Positions 9,085-18,286 of a stretch of DNA of 64,000 nt are shown in pieces. Source of the DNA: Streptomyces tsukubensis. Lineage in GTDB: Bacteria > Actinomycetota > Actinomycetes > Streptomycetales > Streptomycetaceae. The notes under the pieces were generated by a model, which was not told the DNA's origin, made no database searches, and saw nothing but the letters and a program-made list of their open reading frames with translations. Both the position numbers and the translations under genes were made by a program. The stretch's first letter is position 1; each line of letters begins with the position of its first letter. The DNA lies in the NCBI RefSeq assembly GCF_009296025.1, contig NZ_CP045178.1, positions 1,798,001 to 1,862,000 on the forward strand, read 5' to 3'.

Positions 9085-9663
9085 TCAGAGGAGCGGGAGG
9101 ATCGCCGGCATCAGGTCCTGGAAGGTGCGGCCATTGGTCGGGGTACCGAGCGCCGTCATCTGCCAGGCGGCGCCGCTGCGGTGCACCTTGGCCATGATCT
9201 GGGCGGTGTACTGGCCGCCGCCCGCGAGGGTGTAGCGCGCCAGTTCCTCACCGTTCGTCTCGTCGACCAGTCGGCAGAAAGCATTCTGCACCTCCTGGAA
9301 CGTCTGTCCGGTGAAGGAGTTGACCGTGAAGACGATCTGGTCGATGTGGTCGGGGACGCTCTCCAGGTCGACCACCACCGACTCGTCGTCGCCGCCCTGG
9401 CCCGCGCCGCCCACCAGGTTGTCGCCGGTGTGCCGTACCGAGCCGTCGTCACTGATGAGGTGGCGGAAGAAGACGACATCCACCGGCTGCTTGTCGGCGA
9501 AGAGCACCGCCGAGGCGTCGAGGTCGATCTGGCGGGTGCGCGACCCGAACAGGCCACGGCGGGGAGCGGCCTGCCAGCCGAGTCCCATACGCACCGCGGT
9601 GAGGGTGCCCCCGTCGTTCTTCTGAAGGTTGATGGCCTGGCCCTTGGTCATGTTGACCGTCAC
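9085..9663 (-). CDS. TerD-family (tellurium-resistance-type) calcium-binding protein
   Basis: The 192-residue cytoplasmic TerD-domain protein is full length for the family. The calcium-binding signature HTGDNLVGGAGQGGDDE lies near residues 76-92, followed by IVFTVNSFTGQTFQEVQNAFCRLVD and the conserved C-terminus NGRTFQDLMPAILPLL. TerD proteins are linked to stress resistance and, in Streptomyces, to development. GTG at 9663 (VTVNMTKGQ) has AAAGGGGA about 6 bases upstream; an internal ATG four codons on is the alternative. It lies between terC and uvrB in the same orientation, but 245 bp and a terminator separate it from uvrB. Confidence 0.92.
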   Translation of the reverse strand: MTVNMTKGQAINLQKNDGGTLTAVRMGLGWQAAPRRGLFGSRTRQIDLDASAVLFADKQPVDVVFFRHLISDDGSVRHTGDNLVGGAGQGGDDESVVVDLESVPDHIDQIVFTVNSFTGQTFQEVQNAFCRLVDETNGEELARYTLAGGGQYTAQIMAKVHRSGAAWQMTALGTPTNGRTFQDLMPAILPLL

Positions 9664-9861
9664 GCGCTGTCCCCTTTCGAACTGTGCCCACAACCGCTCG
9701 TAAGTGCGGTTTCTGGGCACCCTACGCAGAGGGGCGCGGTGCGCCGCACCCCCCGGCGACGTTTTGTGTCGGTCTTGCAACGTACGGTGCGGGGACACGG
9801 ACCCTCCGCCACCGGCCCCGGAGGCGAGCGCCGCGGCAGTGCGCGGTGCCGAGGCAGGCTC

Positions 9862-9900
9862 GGCGCGACCGGCGGCCCGTGGGGGTCCGCCGGTCGCGCC
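9862..9900. terminator. Terminator after uvrB
   Basis: Perfect 14-bp arms, GGCGCGACCGGCGG (9862-9875) and CCGCCGGTCGCGCC (9887-9900), with an 11-base loop. It lies 8 bp beyond the uvrB stop codon. Confidence 0.8.
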
Positions 9901-9908
9901 GGGCGGGC

Positions 9909-12053
9909 TCAGGCCAGCCCGCCCTCCTTCATCTGGCGCAGTTCCTTCTTCATCTCCGAGACCTCGTCGCGCAGCCGGGCCGCGATCTCGAACTGGAGGT
10001 CGGCGGCGGCGGCGCGCATCCGCTCCGTCATCTCCTCGATCTGCTCCGCCAGCTCCGCCGCGGGCCGGTCGGTGGGCACGGTCTCCTTGGACTTGCCCTT
10101 GCCCTTGGTCTTGGTGGCGGGCGCGGTGGCGGCGCCGCCGAGGGCGGGAACGGGTGCCTTGGCGCCCTTGCCGTCCTTCGTCTTGCGGTACCCCGTGCCC
10201 AGCAGGGCCTCCGTGTCGACCTCTTCGCGCGCGATGGCCGACACGATGTCGTTGATCTTCTTGCGGAGCGGCTGCGGGTCGATACCGCGCTCCGTGTTGT
10301 AGGCGATCTGCTTCTCGCGGCGGCGGTTGGTCTCGTCGATGGCCTTCTCCATCGCCGGGGTGATCTTGTCGGCGTACATGTGCACCTGTCCTGAGACGTT
10401 GCGCGCCGCACGGCCGATCGTCTGGACCAGTGAGGTCCCTGAGCGCAGGAATCCCTCCTTGTCGGCGTCGAGGATCGAGACCAGGGAGACCTCCGGCAGG
10501 TCGAGCCCCTCTCGCAGGAGGTTGATGCCGACCAGCACGTCGTACTCGCCGGAGCGCAGTTCCCTCAGCAGTTCGACGCGGCGGAGGGTGTCGACGTCGC
10601 TGTGGAGGTAGCGGACCTGGATTCCGAGTTCCAGGAAGTAGTCGGTGAGGTCCTCCGCCATCTTCTTGGTGAGGGTGGTGACGAGGACCCGCTCGTCCTT
10701 CTCGGTGCGCTGTCGGATCTCGTGGACGAGGTCGTCGATCTGGCCCTCGGTCGGCTTGACCACGACCTCGGGGTCGATGAGGCCGGTGGGGCGGATGATC
10801 TGCTCGACGAAGCCGTCTCCGCGCGACAGCTCGTACTTTCCGGGGGTCGCGGAGAGATAGACCTTCTGGCCCACCCGGCCGAGGAACTCCTCCCACTTCA
10901 GCGGGCGGTTGTCCAGCGCGGAGGGCAGCCGGAACCCGTGGTCCACCAGGGTCCGCTTACGGGAGGCGTCCCCTTCGTACATCGCGCCGATCTGCGGGAC
11001 CGTGTTGTGCGACTCGTCGATGACCAGCAGGAAATCGTCGGGGAAGTAGTCCAGGAGGGTGTTGGGAGCGGTACCGGGGGCGCGGTCGTCGAAGTGCATC
11101 GAGTAGTTCTCGATACCGGAGCAGGAGCCGATCTGGCGCAGCATCTCGATGTCGTACGTCGTACGCATCCGCAGGCGCTGCGATTCCAGGAGTTTGTTCT
11201 GCTTGTCCAGCTCGGCGAGCCGCTGCTCCAGCTCCTTCTCGATGCCGTTGATGGCGCGCTCCATGCGCTCGGGGCCCGCCACATAGTGCGACGCGGGGAA
11301 CACGTACAAGTGCTCGTCGTCGCTGATGACCTCGCCGGTCAGCGGGTGCAGCGTCGACAGGGCCTCGATCTCGTCGCCGAACATCTCGATGCGGACGGCC
11401 AGCTCCTCGTAGACCGGGAAGATCTCGATGGTGTCGCCGCGCACCCGGAAGGTGCCCCGGGCGAAGGACACGTCGTTGCGCGTGTACTGGATCTCCACGA
11501 ACCGGCGCAGGAGCTGGTCCCTGTCGATCTCGTCGCCGACGTGCAGCGGGACCATCCGGTCGACGTACTCCTGCGGTGTACCGAGGCCGTAGATGCAGGA
11601 GACGGAGGCGACCACGATGACGTCCTTGCGGGTGAGCAGGGAGTTCGTCGCCGAGTGCCGCAGCCGCTCGACCTCCTCGTTGATCGAGGAGTCCTTCTCG
11701 ATGTAGGTGTCCGACTGGGGTACGTACGCCTCGGGCTGGTAGTAGTCGTAGTACGAGACGAAGTACTCGACGGCGTTGTTCGGCAGGAGCTCGCGGAATT
11801 CGTTGGCGAGCTGGGCGGCCAGGGTCTTGTTCGGCGCCATGACGAGGGTGGGGCGCTGAAGCTTCTCGATCATCCACGCGGTGGTGGCCGACTTGCCTGT
11901 GCCGGTCGCGCCGAGCAGCACGACGTCCTGCTCACCGCCGCGGATGCGCCGCTCAAGCTCGGCGATGGCCGCCGGCTGGTCGCCACTGGGCTGGTACGGG
12001 CTGACGACCTCAAAAGGTGCCACCGTGCGTTCGATCTTGGATACGGGCCGCAT
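9909..12053 (-). CDS. uvrB: UvrB excinuclease helicase-like subunit
   Basis: UvrB verifies the lesion and recruits UvrC. The 714-residue protein shows Walker [16 protein letters not shown] near residue 45, the damage-probing beta-hairpin region [16 protein letters not shown] near residue 96, the helicase motif VIDESHNT near residue 345, motif [25 protein letters not shown] and QTIGRAARN, and a C-terminal UVR domain ([26 protein letters not shown] split by the tail) that contacts UvrC. A Lys/Pro/Ala-rich linker precedes the UVR domain. ATG at 12053 starts at the family N-terminus ([10 protein letters not shown]). No SOS box is evident in the 480 bp upstream. Confidence 0.97.
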   Translation of the reverse strand: MRPVSKIERTVAPFEVVSPYQPSGDQPAAIAELERRIRGGEQDVVLLGATGTGKSATTAWMIEKLQRPTLVMAPNKTLAAQLANEFRELLPNNAVEYFVSYYDYYQPEAYVPQSDTYIEKDSSINEEVERLRHSATNSLLTRKDVIVVASVSCIYGLGTPQEYVDRMVPLHVGDEIDRDQLLRRFVEIQYTRNDVSFARGTFRVRGDTIEIFPVYEELAVRIEMFGDEIEALSTLHPLTGEVISDDEHLYVFPASHYVAGPERMERAINGIEKELEQRLAELDKQNKLLESQRLRMRTTYDIEMLRQIGSCSGIENYSMHFDDRAPGTAPNTLLDYFPDDFLLVIDESHNTVPQIGAMYEGDASRKRTLVDHGFRLPSALDNRPLKWEEFLGRVGQKVYLSATPGKYELSRGDGFVEQIIRPTGLIDPEVVVKPTEGQIDDLVHEIRQRTEKDERVLVTTLTKKMAEDLTDYFLELGIQVRYLHSDVDTLRRVELLRELRSGEYDVLVGINLLREGLDLPEVSLVSILDADKEGFLRSGTSLVQTIGRAARNVSGQVHMYADKITPAMEKAIDETNRRREKQIAYNTERGIDPQPLRKKINDIVSAIAREEVDTEALLGTGYRKTKDGKGAKAPVPALGGAATAPATKTKGKGKSKETVPTDRPAAELAEQIEEMTERMRAAAADLQFEIAARLRDEVSEMKKELRQMKEGGLA

Positions 12054-12534
12054 GGAATCAACGGTACGACCCACCACTGACAACCCGCTCGCGTCAGCCG
12101 TCGGCGACGGCGTGCGGACCGCGGCGACCGGGTGGGACCAGGCCCGACACGCCCGGGGTGAGTCCTTCCGCTCCGAACCCGTGACGAACCCGCCCGTCAC
12201 CTCGTTACCGAGCGAGTGTGCCGTACAGCCATGTATCAGCCAATCAGGGAATCGAACGTCGGGGCCCGGCATTCCGTGCGGCGTACGGACTCCGGCCGCC
12301 CCGGCCCCCGGCGGTTCTCCCGACGCGCCCATCGCCCGAGTGGCGGAGGTGGAGCGCCGTCGAGAGCATGAACCCGTCTCCATCAGCGCTTTCCGGAAAC
12401 CAACTCCGCTAAGGAGCGACCGCGACCCGGCGAGGACGGCTCTGTTCACTCTGTGGCCATCCCGCACCTGCCCATCGTTGGCCCACGGCGGTCACTCTCG
12501 TTCTGTCAGCGATCTCATGACGCGAGGAGCATTC
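12054..12534. other. Divergent intergenic region uvrB / glycerophosphodiesterase
   Basis: This 481-bp gap must hold promoters for both flanking genes. I find no convincing -35/-10 pair, no inverted repeat of note, no LexA-like palindrome and no credible small gene. Confidence 0.4.
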
Positions 12535-13458
12535 GTGTACGCACGCCCTGCCGCAGCAGCCGCCGCAGCGATTCTGGGATTCGGCGCACTCATCATCCTC
12601 CCTGCCACCACCACCCAGGCCGCCCCAGCGGCCCCCGCCACCAAGGGCTCCGGCCCCGCGAGGACGGTGGCCCACGACAGACCCACAGTGGTCGCCCACC
12701 GCGGGGCGTCCGCGCAGGCCCCGGAGAACACCCTCGCCGCGGTGGACAAGGCCCACGCGCTCGGCTTCACCTGGGTCGAGAACGACGTCCAGCGCACCAA
12801 GGACGGGAAGCTCGTCGTGGTCCACGACGACACCCTGGCGCGTACCACCGACGTCGAACAGCGCTATCCGGACCGCGCGCCGTGGAACGTCAAGGACTTC
12901 ACCGCCGCCGAGATCGCCGGCCTGGACGCGGGGGGCTGGTTCTCGCCCGCGTACGAGGGGGCCCGGATTCCGACGCTGAAGCAGTACCTGCAACGGATCA
13001 CCCACAACCGCCAGAACCTCCTGCTTGAGCTGAAGAGCCCCGATCTCTACCCGGGGATCGAGAAGGAGACGTTGCGGGAGCTGCGCAACGACGGGTGGCT
13101 CGACCGGCGGCACGTCGACGGGCGTCTGATCATCCAGAGCTTCAGCGCACCGAGCGTGCGCGAGGTGCACGCCCAGCGGCCCGACGTGAAGACGGGCTTC
13201 CTCGGTACTCCTTCCGTGGCCCAACTCCCCGAGTACGCGAAGTTCACCGACCAGATCAATCCCTCGCACACCGGCCTCGATCAGGCCTACGTCTCCGCCG
13301 TGCACTCCCTCAAGGGTCCGCACGACAAGCCGCTTGAGCTGTTCACCTGGACCGTGGACGACAAGGACACCTCGGTCCGCCTCGCCGGCCTCGGTGTGGA
13401 CGGCATCATCAGCAACAACCCGTCGGTCGTACGCGACGCCCTTGGGGGCCGTGACTGA
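12535..13458 (+). CDS. Secreted glycerophosphodiester phosphodiesterase
   Basis: The 307-residue exported enzyme hydrolyses glycerophosphodiesters to glycerol-3-phosphate and an alcohol. A signal peptide (YARPAAAAAAAILGFGALII, then PATTTQAAPA) covers about the first 28 residues. The GDPD core follows: VAHRGASAQAPENTL (catalytic His, then the Glu of PEN) near residues 53-67, WVENDVQ, and VVHDDTLARTTD with the second catalytic His near residue 100. GTG at 12535 is chosen over the ATG at 12517 because GAGGAG ends 5 bases before it. A likely role is phosphate or glycerol scavenging outside the cell. Confidence 0.93.
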   Translation: MYARPAAAAAAAILGFGALIILPATTTQAAPAAPATKGSGPARTVAHDRPTVVAHRGASAQAPENTLAAVDKAHALGFTWVENDVQRTKDGKLVVVHDDTLARTTDVEQRYPDRAPWNVKDFTAAEIAGLDAGGWFSPAYEGARIPTLKQYLQRITHNRQNLLLELKSPDLYPGIEKETLRELRNDGWLDRRHVDGRLIIQSFSAPSVREVHAQRPDVKTGFLGTPSVAQLPEYAKFTDQINPSHTGLDQAYVSAVHSLKGPHDKPLELFTWTVDDKDTSVRLAGLGVDGIISNNPSVVRDALGGRD

Positions 13459-13481
13459 CGTACGCGTTCCCTCCGGGACAT

Positions 13482-13518
13482 GTCCTGGCCGCCCGCGCTG
13501 TCGGTGGGCGGCCGGGAC
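13482..13518. terminator. Terminator between GDPD gene and nmrA-like gene
   Basis: Arms GTCCTGGCCGCCC (13482-13494) and GGGCGGCCGGGAC (13506-13518) pair over 13 bp with one G-T pair. It lies 24 bp after the GDPD stop, between convergent genes. Confidence 0.7.
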
Positions 13519-13593
13519 GGTGCCGGTGTGAACGGAGCCGAGGGGGACGTCACGGGCGCACAGCCCGTGTACGTGCCTCCTGGTCCGCCGGTC

Positions 13594-14505
13594 TCAGAGT
13601 GCCGGGACGAGGTTTTCGCGCGCCCAGGTGGCGAAGTCGGTCAGTGGGATACCCAGCGCGCGGGCGAACTCGGGTCGGGCTGGCTGTTCGACGGCGTTGG
13701 TCCATTCGTGGCCCGCCCCCCACGTCGGCATTCCCGCCGCGAGTGCCTCTTCGAGGCTCATCGTCGGAGCCGGGACGTGCACGCCCCACACCTCGGAGAG
13801 CGTCCTCGCGATGTGCGTCATGGTGAGCCGGTCGCTCGCCAGCTCCAGCTCGACCTCGTGGAAGCGGTCCGGGGCGCTGACGGCCCCAGCCGCGGCCGCG
13901 CCGATGTCCTCGCGGGCGACCAGCGCCAGCTTCGTCTCCGGCTTCAGGACGGTCGCCAGTCCGCCCTCGGGCCCGTGCGGCGCCAACTGGGGCAGGTTCT
14001 CCATGAAGAACGCCGGCTTGATCACGGTCCAGCGGTCGAAACCCGCTCGGCGTACCGCTTCCAGGATCGCCTGCTTCGTGTCGAAGTACGGCTCCATGGC
14101 CGCCCAGCGGCCCTCCGCCCAGCCGGGAGTCCGATCGTGTGAGCCGACCCCGCTGGTGGAGGACTGTACGAACTGCCGCACGCCCGCTTCCTTGGCCGTC
14201 CTGAGCAGGTTGGTGGCCTGCGCCAGTTCAGCCGCGAAATCGACGCCGCTCTCGTCCATCGGCGGCATCTGCACCGAGAACACGGCACGGACGCCACGGA
14301 CGGCAGGGGCCAGGGAGTCCGTGTCCATCAGATCGCCGGTGACCAGTTCGGCCCCCAGCGCCGCGACGGCTTTCGCACCGGCCGCGTTCGGGTCGCGGAC
14401 CAGCGCACGCACCGGAATGTCGGCGGCCAGCAGCGCGCGGGCAGTGGCCCCACCCTGACGGCCGGTGGCACCGGTCACCAGAACAGGGGCAGAGAGGGTG
14501 GCCAT
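13594..14505 (-). CDS. NmrA-like NAD(P)-binding oxidoreductase
   Basis: The 303-residue atypical short-chain dehydrogenase of the NmrA/HSCARG group has the dinucleotide motif VLVTGATGRQGGATARAL at residues 8-25 and RALVRDPNAAGAKAVAALGAELVTGD next. There is no clear YxxxK catalytic pair, as usual for NmrA sensors; it may bind NAD(P)H as a redox sensor or act as a quinone-reductase-like enzyme. GAGGAG lies about 10 bases upstream of the ATG. It is divergent from a TetR regulator across 181 bp containing a striking inverted repeat; the regulator very likely controls it. Confidence 0.87.
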   Translation of the reverse strand: MATLSAPVLVTGATGRQGGATARALLAADIPVRALVRDPNAAGAKAVAALGAELVTGDLMDTDSLAPAVRGVRAVFSVQMPPMDESGVDFAAELAQATNLLRTAKEAGVRQFVQSSTSGVGSHDRTPGWAEGRWAAMEPYFDTKQAILEAVRRAGFDRWTVIKPAFFMENLPQLAPHGPEGGLATVLKPETKLALVAREDIGAAAAGAVSAPDRFHEVELELASDRLTMTHIARTLSEVWGVHVPAPTMSLEEALAAGMPTWGAGHEWTNAVEQPARPEFARALGIPLTDFATWARENLVPAL

Positions 14506-14534
14506 GGTCGCGTCTCCTCATGGATCGTGGCTTA

Positions 14535-14603
14535 AGGGGTCCTTGCCATAGGGGCGCCCGAGCCGCGGGGGCCTGATCGGACTCCCCTATGGCAAGGACC
14601 CCT
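14535..14603. promoter_or_regulatory. 20-bp perfect inverted repeat, member of a dispersed promoter element
   Basis: AGGGGTCCTTGCCATAGGGG (14535-14554) is repeated inverted at 14584-14603 with a 29-bp spacer, between nmrA-like and tetR genes. The left arm plus part of the spacer (14533-14573) matches 39 of 41 bases of a sequence upstream of coaE (42927-42967), and the arm resembles the palindrome before the S4 gene at 32113. It may be an operator or a small mobile palindrome. Confidence 0.75.
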
Positions 14604-14686
14604 AAGGAACACGAAACGGTGGGGTCCGCCGTTTCGCTTACGGGTACGATATGGCGGGACCCGCCACTTAGCAAGCGAGGGAGCTC

Positions 14687-15253
14687 ATGCCCGGTCAACG
14701 CGCGGACGCGCGCCGCAACTACAGCCACATCCTCACGGTGGCCGAAGCCGAAGTGGCCGCCCATGGCGCCGACGCCTCCCTCGAACAGATCGCCCGCGTC
14801 GCGGGGGTGGGCTCGGCGACCGTGCGCCGCCACTTCCCCACCCGCCAGGCCCTGCTCGAAGCCGTCTTCCACGGACGCGTGCAGACCCTGTGCGAGCGTG
14901 CCGAGCAGCTGGGCAGGGCCGAGGACAGTCGCGCGGCGCTCCTCGCCTGGCTGCGCGATTTCGTCGCGTACGCCGTCGCCGCCCGCGGACTGGCCGACAC
15001 CCTCGCCCACGAGTCCCCCGCCCAGGAATCCGCCCCCAGCTCCTGCGCCACCGTCCTCGAAGCCGCGGGCGCTCCCCTGCTGTCCGCCGCCATCCGCGAC
15101 GGAGCGGTCAAGGAGCACGTCACCTTCCATGACCTGGTCACCCTGACCGTGGGCATCGCCCTGGCCACCGAGAACCACAGCGAGCCCGCCCCTCTGGCCG
15201 ACCGCCTCCTACGGCTCGCCATCGAAGGCGTCAGCCCCCGCGGCGACAGCTGA
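14687..15253 (+). CDS. TetR-family transcriptional regulator
   Basis: The 188-residue regulator has an N-terminal TetR helix-turn-helix: ILTVAEAEVAAHGADASLEQIARVAGVGSATVRRHFPTRQ split over residues 11-50, with the recognition helix VGSATVRRHFP. The C-terminal ligand domain is the SCO/TetR_C-type helical bundle. ATG at 14687 follows GGGAGCTC. It is divergent from the nmrA-like gene, the usual arrangement for a local repressor. The inducer is unknown. Confidence 0.9.
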   Translation: MPGQRADARRNYSHILTVAEAEVAAHGADASLEQIARVAGVGSATVRRHFPTRQALLEAVFHGRVQTLCERAEQLGRAEDSRAALLAWLRDFVAYAVAARGLADTLAHESPAQESAPSSCATVLEAAGAPLLSAAIRDGAVKEHVTFHDLVTLTVGIALATENHSEPAPLADRLLRLAIEGVSPRGDS

Positions 15254-15456
15254 GCGCGCGTCCGGGCGCCGGAGCCGACCCAACCGGGGGCCCGTCCCGC
15301 CCGGTTCGGCGCGAAGGCTGGTCGCCGTTCCCTTCCGGTAGCAGACTCCGCCGTGCGTGGGGCCGAGTCACCGAAACATCCGCCTCGACCGGGCGATCCG
15401 GCCGAAGAGCTGAAGGGACGGCGGGCACGAGCGGCAGCGACACCGGAAACAGGGCA

Positions 15457-15990
15457 GTGGCGTATCTCAAGCCGGGAGCGGTGGAGGTCAGGTCCACCGA
15501 CTATCCGGCCCTCGAACTGCGGGACGGGCCGGGGGTGGCGCGGGGGAACGTGGGCCGTGTCTGCCGGCACGGAGTGATCCTGAAGGTCCTCGCCAGCAAC
15601 ATCTGCGGCAGCGACCAGCACATGGTGCGGGGCAGGACCACCGCCCCCGAGGGGCTCGTCCTCGGCCACGAGATCACCGGCGAGATCGTCGAACGCGGCC
15701 CGGACGTCGAGTATCTCTCGACCGGGGACATCGTCTCCGTCCCCTTCAACATCGCCTGTGACCGCTGCCGCAACCGCAAGGAGGGGGCGACGGGCATCTG
15801 TCTCCACGTCAACCCCGCCCGCCCCGGAGCGGCTTATGGCTATGTCGACATGGGTGGCTGGGTCGGCGGCCAGGCCCAGTACGTCATGGTGCCGTACGCG
15901 GACTTCAACCTGCTGCGCTTCCCCGACCCGGACCAGGCCAGGGAGAAGCTGCTCGGCCACCGCCCTCTGACGGCCCGCCCGCGCAGGCCG
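15457..15990 (+). pseudogene. Truncated glutathione-independent formaldehyde dehydrogenase
   Basis: The first ~160 codons match the N-terminal catalytic domain of Zn-dependent formaldehyde dehydrogenase (Pseudomonas FdhA type). Catalytic Zn residues are in NICGSDQHMV and LGHEITGEI; a structural-Zn-like loop CDRCRNRKEGATGIC and the conserved AYGYVDMGGWVGGQAQYVMVP, PYADFNLLRFPD follow. After PDQAREKL the homology stops and a short unrelated tail runs to the stop at 15993. The whole NAD-binding Rossmann domain (about 230 residues) is missing, so the product cannot be a working dehydrogenase. The only candidate start is GTG at 15457, without a good ribosome binding site. Confidence 0.85.
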
Positions 15991-16152
15991 TGACCGTCGC
16001 GGCCACCGGCGGGCTCGGCCGCTTCGCGGGTCCCGCCGCAGGGGAGAGGGGGCCGCTGCCCCGTCTCTCTCCAGGAGGGCGGACGCGAGGGCCCCGCCCG
16101 GATGGCACACTCCCGACTGGCACGATGACGTGTCCGGTCGAAGGGGAAGCAC

Positions 16153-17265
16153 ATGGCGGTGGTCCGGAATCCACGGAAGGTCGGGGACTTGCGGAGGGTC
16201 GCCCGGCTGACACTGCGTCGTCGCCGCGTCGACCTCAGTCACCCCGCGCGCTCACCCCTCGGCTCGGCCGTCGTCAACTGCGTGCCGTACCAGAAGGGTG
16301 CACGGCAGTCGGCGGACCGCTCCCCCTCCGAGTCGGTGGCGAGGATCAGGAAGGCCGACGAGGGCTTCGTCTGGCTGGGGCTCCACGAGCCGTCGCAGGA
16401 GGAATTCGCCGGCCTCGCCGCCCTGTTCGATCTGCATCCCCTGGCCGTGGAGGACGCCGTCCAGGCACACCAGCGGCCGAAGGTGGAGCGGTACGGGACG
16501 ACGCTGTTCGCCGTGTTCAAGACCGTCAGCTACGTCGAGCACGAGGAGCTGACCTCGACCAGTGAAGTGGTGGACACGGGCGAGCTGATGGTCTTCGTCG
16601 GAATCGACTTCGTGATCAGCGTGCGCCACGGCAGTCACGGTTCGCTCGGGCCGCTCCGCGAAGAGCTGGAGGCGTGGCCCGAACGGCTGTCCCAGGGGCC
16701 CGCCGCGGTACTGCACGCCATCGCCGACCAGGTCGTCGACGACTACCTCGCGGTGACGGACGCCGTCCAGAACGACATCGACGCGGTGGAGACCGAGGTC
16801 TTCGCGGCGGGCGGCGCCCGGCGTACCGATCCTGGCCGCATCTACCAGCTCAAGCGGGAACTGCTCGAACTGAAACGGGCGGTCGTACCGCTCACGGGAC
16901 CCCTGCGAGACCTCGCCGACCGGAAGAACCGGGTGGTGCCCGAGGACATACAGGCGTACTTCAGGGACGTCGCCGACCATCTCACGAGGGCGGCGGAACA
17001 GATCGCGGCCTTCGACGACCTGCTGAACTCGATTCTCCAGGCCCACCTCGCCCAGGTGACCGTCGAGCAGAACGAGGACATGCGCAAGATCACCGCCTGG
17101 GCGGCGGTCGTCGCCGTACCGACCATGGCGTGCGGCGTCTACGGCATGAACTTCGACCACATGCCCGAGCTGCACTGGCGGTACGGCTACGCGATGGTCA
17201 TGGGCGTGATCGCCGTCGCCTGCGTGGTGATCTACCGGGGGTTCCGCCGCAACGGCTGGCTCTGA
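16153..17265 (+). CDS. corA: CorA-family magnesium/cobalt transporter
   Basis: The 370-residue CorA-type divalent metal channel has a long N-terminal cytoplasmic domain, the stalk helix region ending in LLNSILQAHLAQVTVEQNEDMRKITAW, TM1 AAVVAVPTMACGVYGMNF with the selectivity GMN signature, the loop DHMPELHW, and TM2 YAMVMGVIAVACVVIYRGF, then a basic C-terminus (RRNGWL). ATG at 16153 has AAGGGGAAG just upstream. It stands alone and converges on the CBS gene. Mg2+ uptake is the likely job; no Mg riboswitch is seen upstream. Confidence 0.94.
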   Translation: MAVVRNPRKVGDLRRVARLTLRRRRVDLSHPARSPLGSAVVNCVPYQKGARQSADRSPSESVARIRKADEGFVWLGLHEPSQEEFAGLAALFDLHPLAVEDAVQAHQRPKVERYGTTLFAVFKTVSYVEHEELTSTSEVVDTGELMVFVGIDFVISVRHGSHGSLGPLREELEAWPERLSQGPAAVLHAIADQVVDDYLAVTDAVQNDIDAVETEVFAAGGARRTDPGRIYQLKRELLELKRAVVPLTGPLRDLADRKNRVVPEDIQAYFRDVADHLTRAAEQIAAFDDLLNSILQAHLAQVTVEQNEDMRKITAWAAVVAVPTMACGVYGMNFDHMPELHWRYGYAMVMGVIAVACVVIYRGFRRNGWL

Positions 17266-17292
17266 CGTGGACTTTCAGCACCGCCCGGCTGC

Positions 17293-17514
17293 TCAGCCGG
17301 TCGCGTACACGCGGCGCGCCCAGGTGAGGAACTGGTCCGCCCCGAGGTGCGCGGTGAGGTCGGCCTCGCTGATCATGCCGACGAGCCGCTTGTTCTCGAT
17401 GACCGGCAGCCGCCGGACGCGGTGTTCCCGCATCTCCCGCAGTACGTCGGCGAGGTCCGCGCCCGCGTCGATCCAACGGGGGGTGCCGTGGGCCATGTCG
17501 GCGGCGGTGGTCAT
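17293..17514 (-). CDS. Half-size CBS-domain protein (likely internal deletion)
   Basis: This 73-residue protein holds one CBS motif: WIDAGADLADVLREMREHRVRRLPVIENKRLVGMISEADLTAHL, written here in pieces around residues 14-57. Streptomyces stand-alone CBS proteins normally have two motifs and ~135-140 residues starting MTTA..., and this one begins MTTAADMAHGTPRW, as if the family start was joined directly to the second CBS motif. A deletion of about 60 codons is the simplest reading. AGGAGG lies 10 bases before the ATG, so it may still be expressed. A single CBS motif would need to dimerise to bind an adenosine ligand. Confidence 0.75.
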   Translation of the reverse strand: MTTAADMAHGTPRWIDAGADLADVLREMREHRVRRLPVIENKRLVGMISEADLTAHLGADQFLTWARRVYATG

Positions 17515-17632
17515 CGCGGAGTGCCTCCTGGCGGCAGCCGTACGGTCGGCGTGACGCCGGCGCGCCCCGGTCCCGATCTCCGTCATTCTCACCGGGCGGC
17601 TCCGGGCCCGCACCCGGAGCGGAGCGCGTGGG

Positions 17633-18286
17633 TCAGCGACCGTGTGAGCCGCTCCAGGCCGGCCTGCGGGGGTCGTCGGCGCGCACGAGGACGTCGGCCG
17701 CGACGGCGGGGTCGGTCTCCGCCTCGTACCGGGTGAAGGCGGGCAGCGTCCATCCGTCGGCGGCGTCCGTGCCCCGCCGCAGAGCGCCGGGTGAGAGCCG
17801 GAGGTGGACGGACAGGTCGAACGGGAACCAGTGCCCGAGCAGAAACGGCCCGTGCAGCAGCAGTACGGCCCCAGGGGGCAGTGTCACGTAGGGGCTGCGG
17901 GTGGCGCGGTCCGCCGCAGGGTCCCACAGGTCGGGGAGGATCCGCCCGGTGCCTCCCGGGTCCAGCGGCCCGAACACTTCCCGCCAGAGCGCGCCGGTGT
18001 CGAACCAGCCGTCGTAGTACGAGTCCGGGTCCTCGTGCCCGTACTCGTAGCGCAGCGAGGCGGGCCGAAGGAAGCCGTCCGTGGCGACGACGAGCGCCGA
18101 ACGGCCCCGGGCGCGCAGGGCCTCGGCGATCCGCTCGGCCAATTGGCCGGGGCGGGCGGCCGGGGCCCCGTCGATGGCCACCCGGGGCCAGGCCCCGCCG
18201 TCCTCCGGCTTCAGGTCGAGCAGCCGCTCCGTGAGGGTGTCGGTGAGCCGTTCCCAGGTGATCGCTTCGAGTCGCACGCCTCTCAT
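17633..18286 (-). CDS. Uridine-kinase-like protein with degenerate P-loop
   Basis: About 215 residues, similar to the actinobacterial uridine kinase-like family. Features are VAIDGAPAARPGQLAERI at the P-loop position, ATDGFLRPASLRYEYG (base/nucleoside region), DPDSYYDGWFD, and VLLLHGPFLLG preceding a lid-like segment. The P-loop lacks the GK[S/T] signature; this is common in this subfamily, so kinase activity is uncertain. The start is ambiguous: ATG at 18286 or GTG at 18277, the latter with AGGA 8 bases upstream. It is not obviously in an operon. Confidence 0.75.
   Translation of the reverse strand: MRGVRLEAITWERLTDTLTERLLDLKPEDGGAWPRVAIDGAPAARPGQLAERIAEALRARGRSALVVATDGFLRPASLRYEYGHEDPDSYYDGWFDTGALWREVFGPLDPGGTGRILPDLWDPAADRATRSPYVTLPPGAVLLLHGPFLLGHWFPFDLSVHLRLSPGALRRGTDAADGWTLPAFTRYEAETDPAVAADVLVRADDPRRPAWSGSHGR

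Noticed and set aside
10602..12080. 492-codon plus-strand frame opposite uvrB
   Set aside because: A shadow of UvrB produced by GC-rich third positions; the translated product is repetitive Val/Asp/Leu/Gly with no domain.
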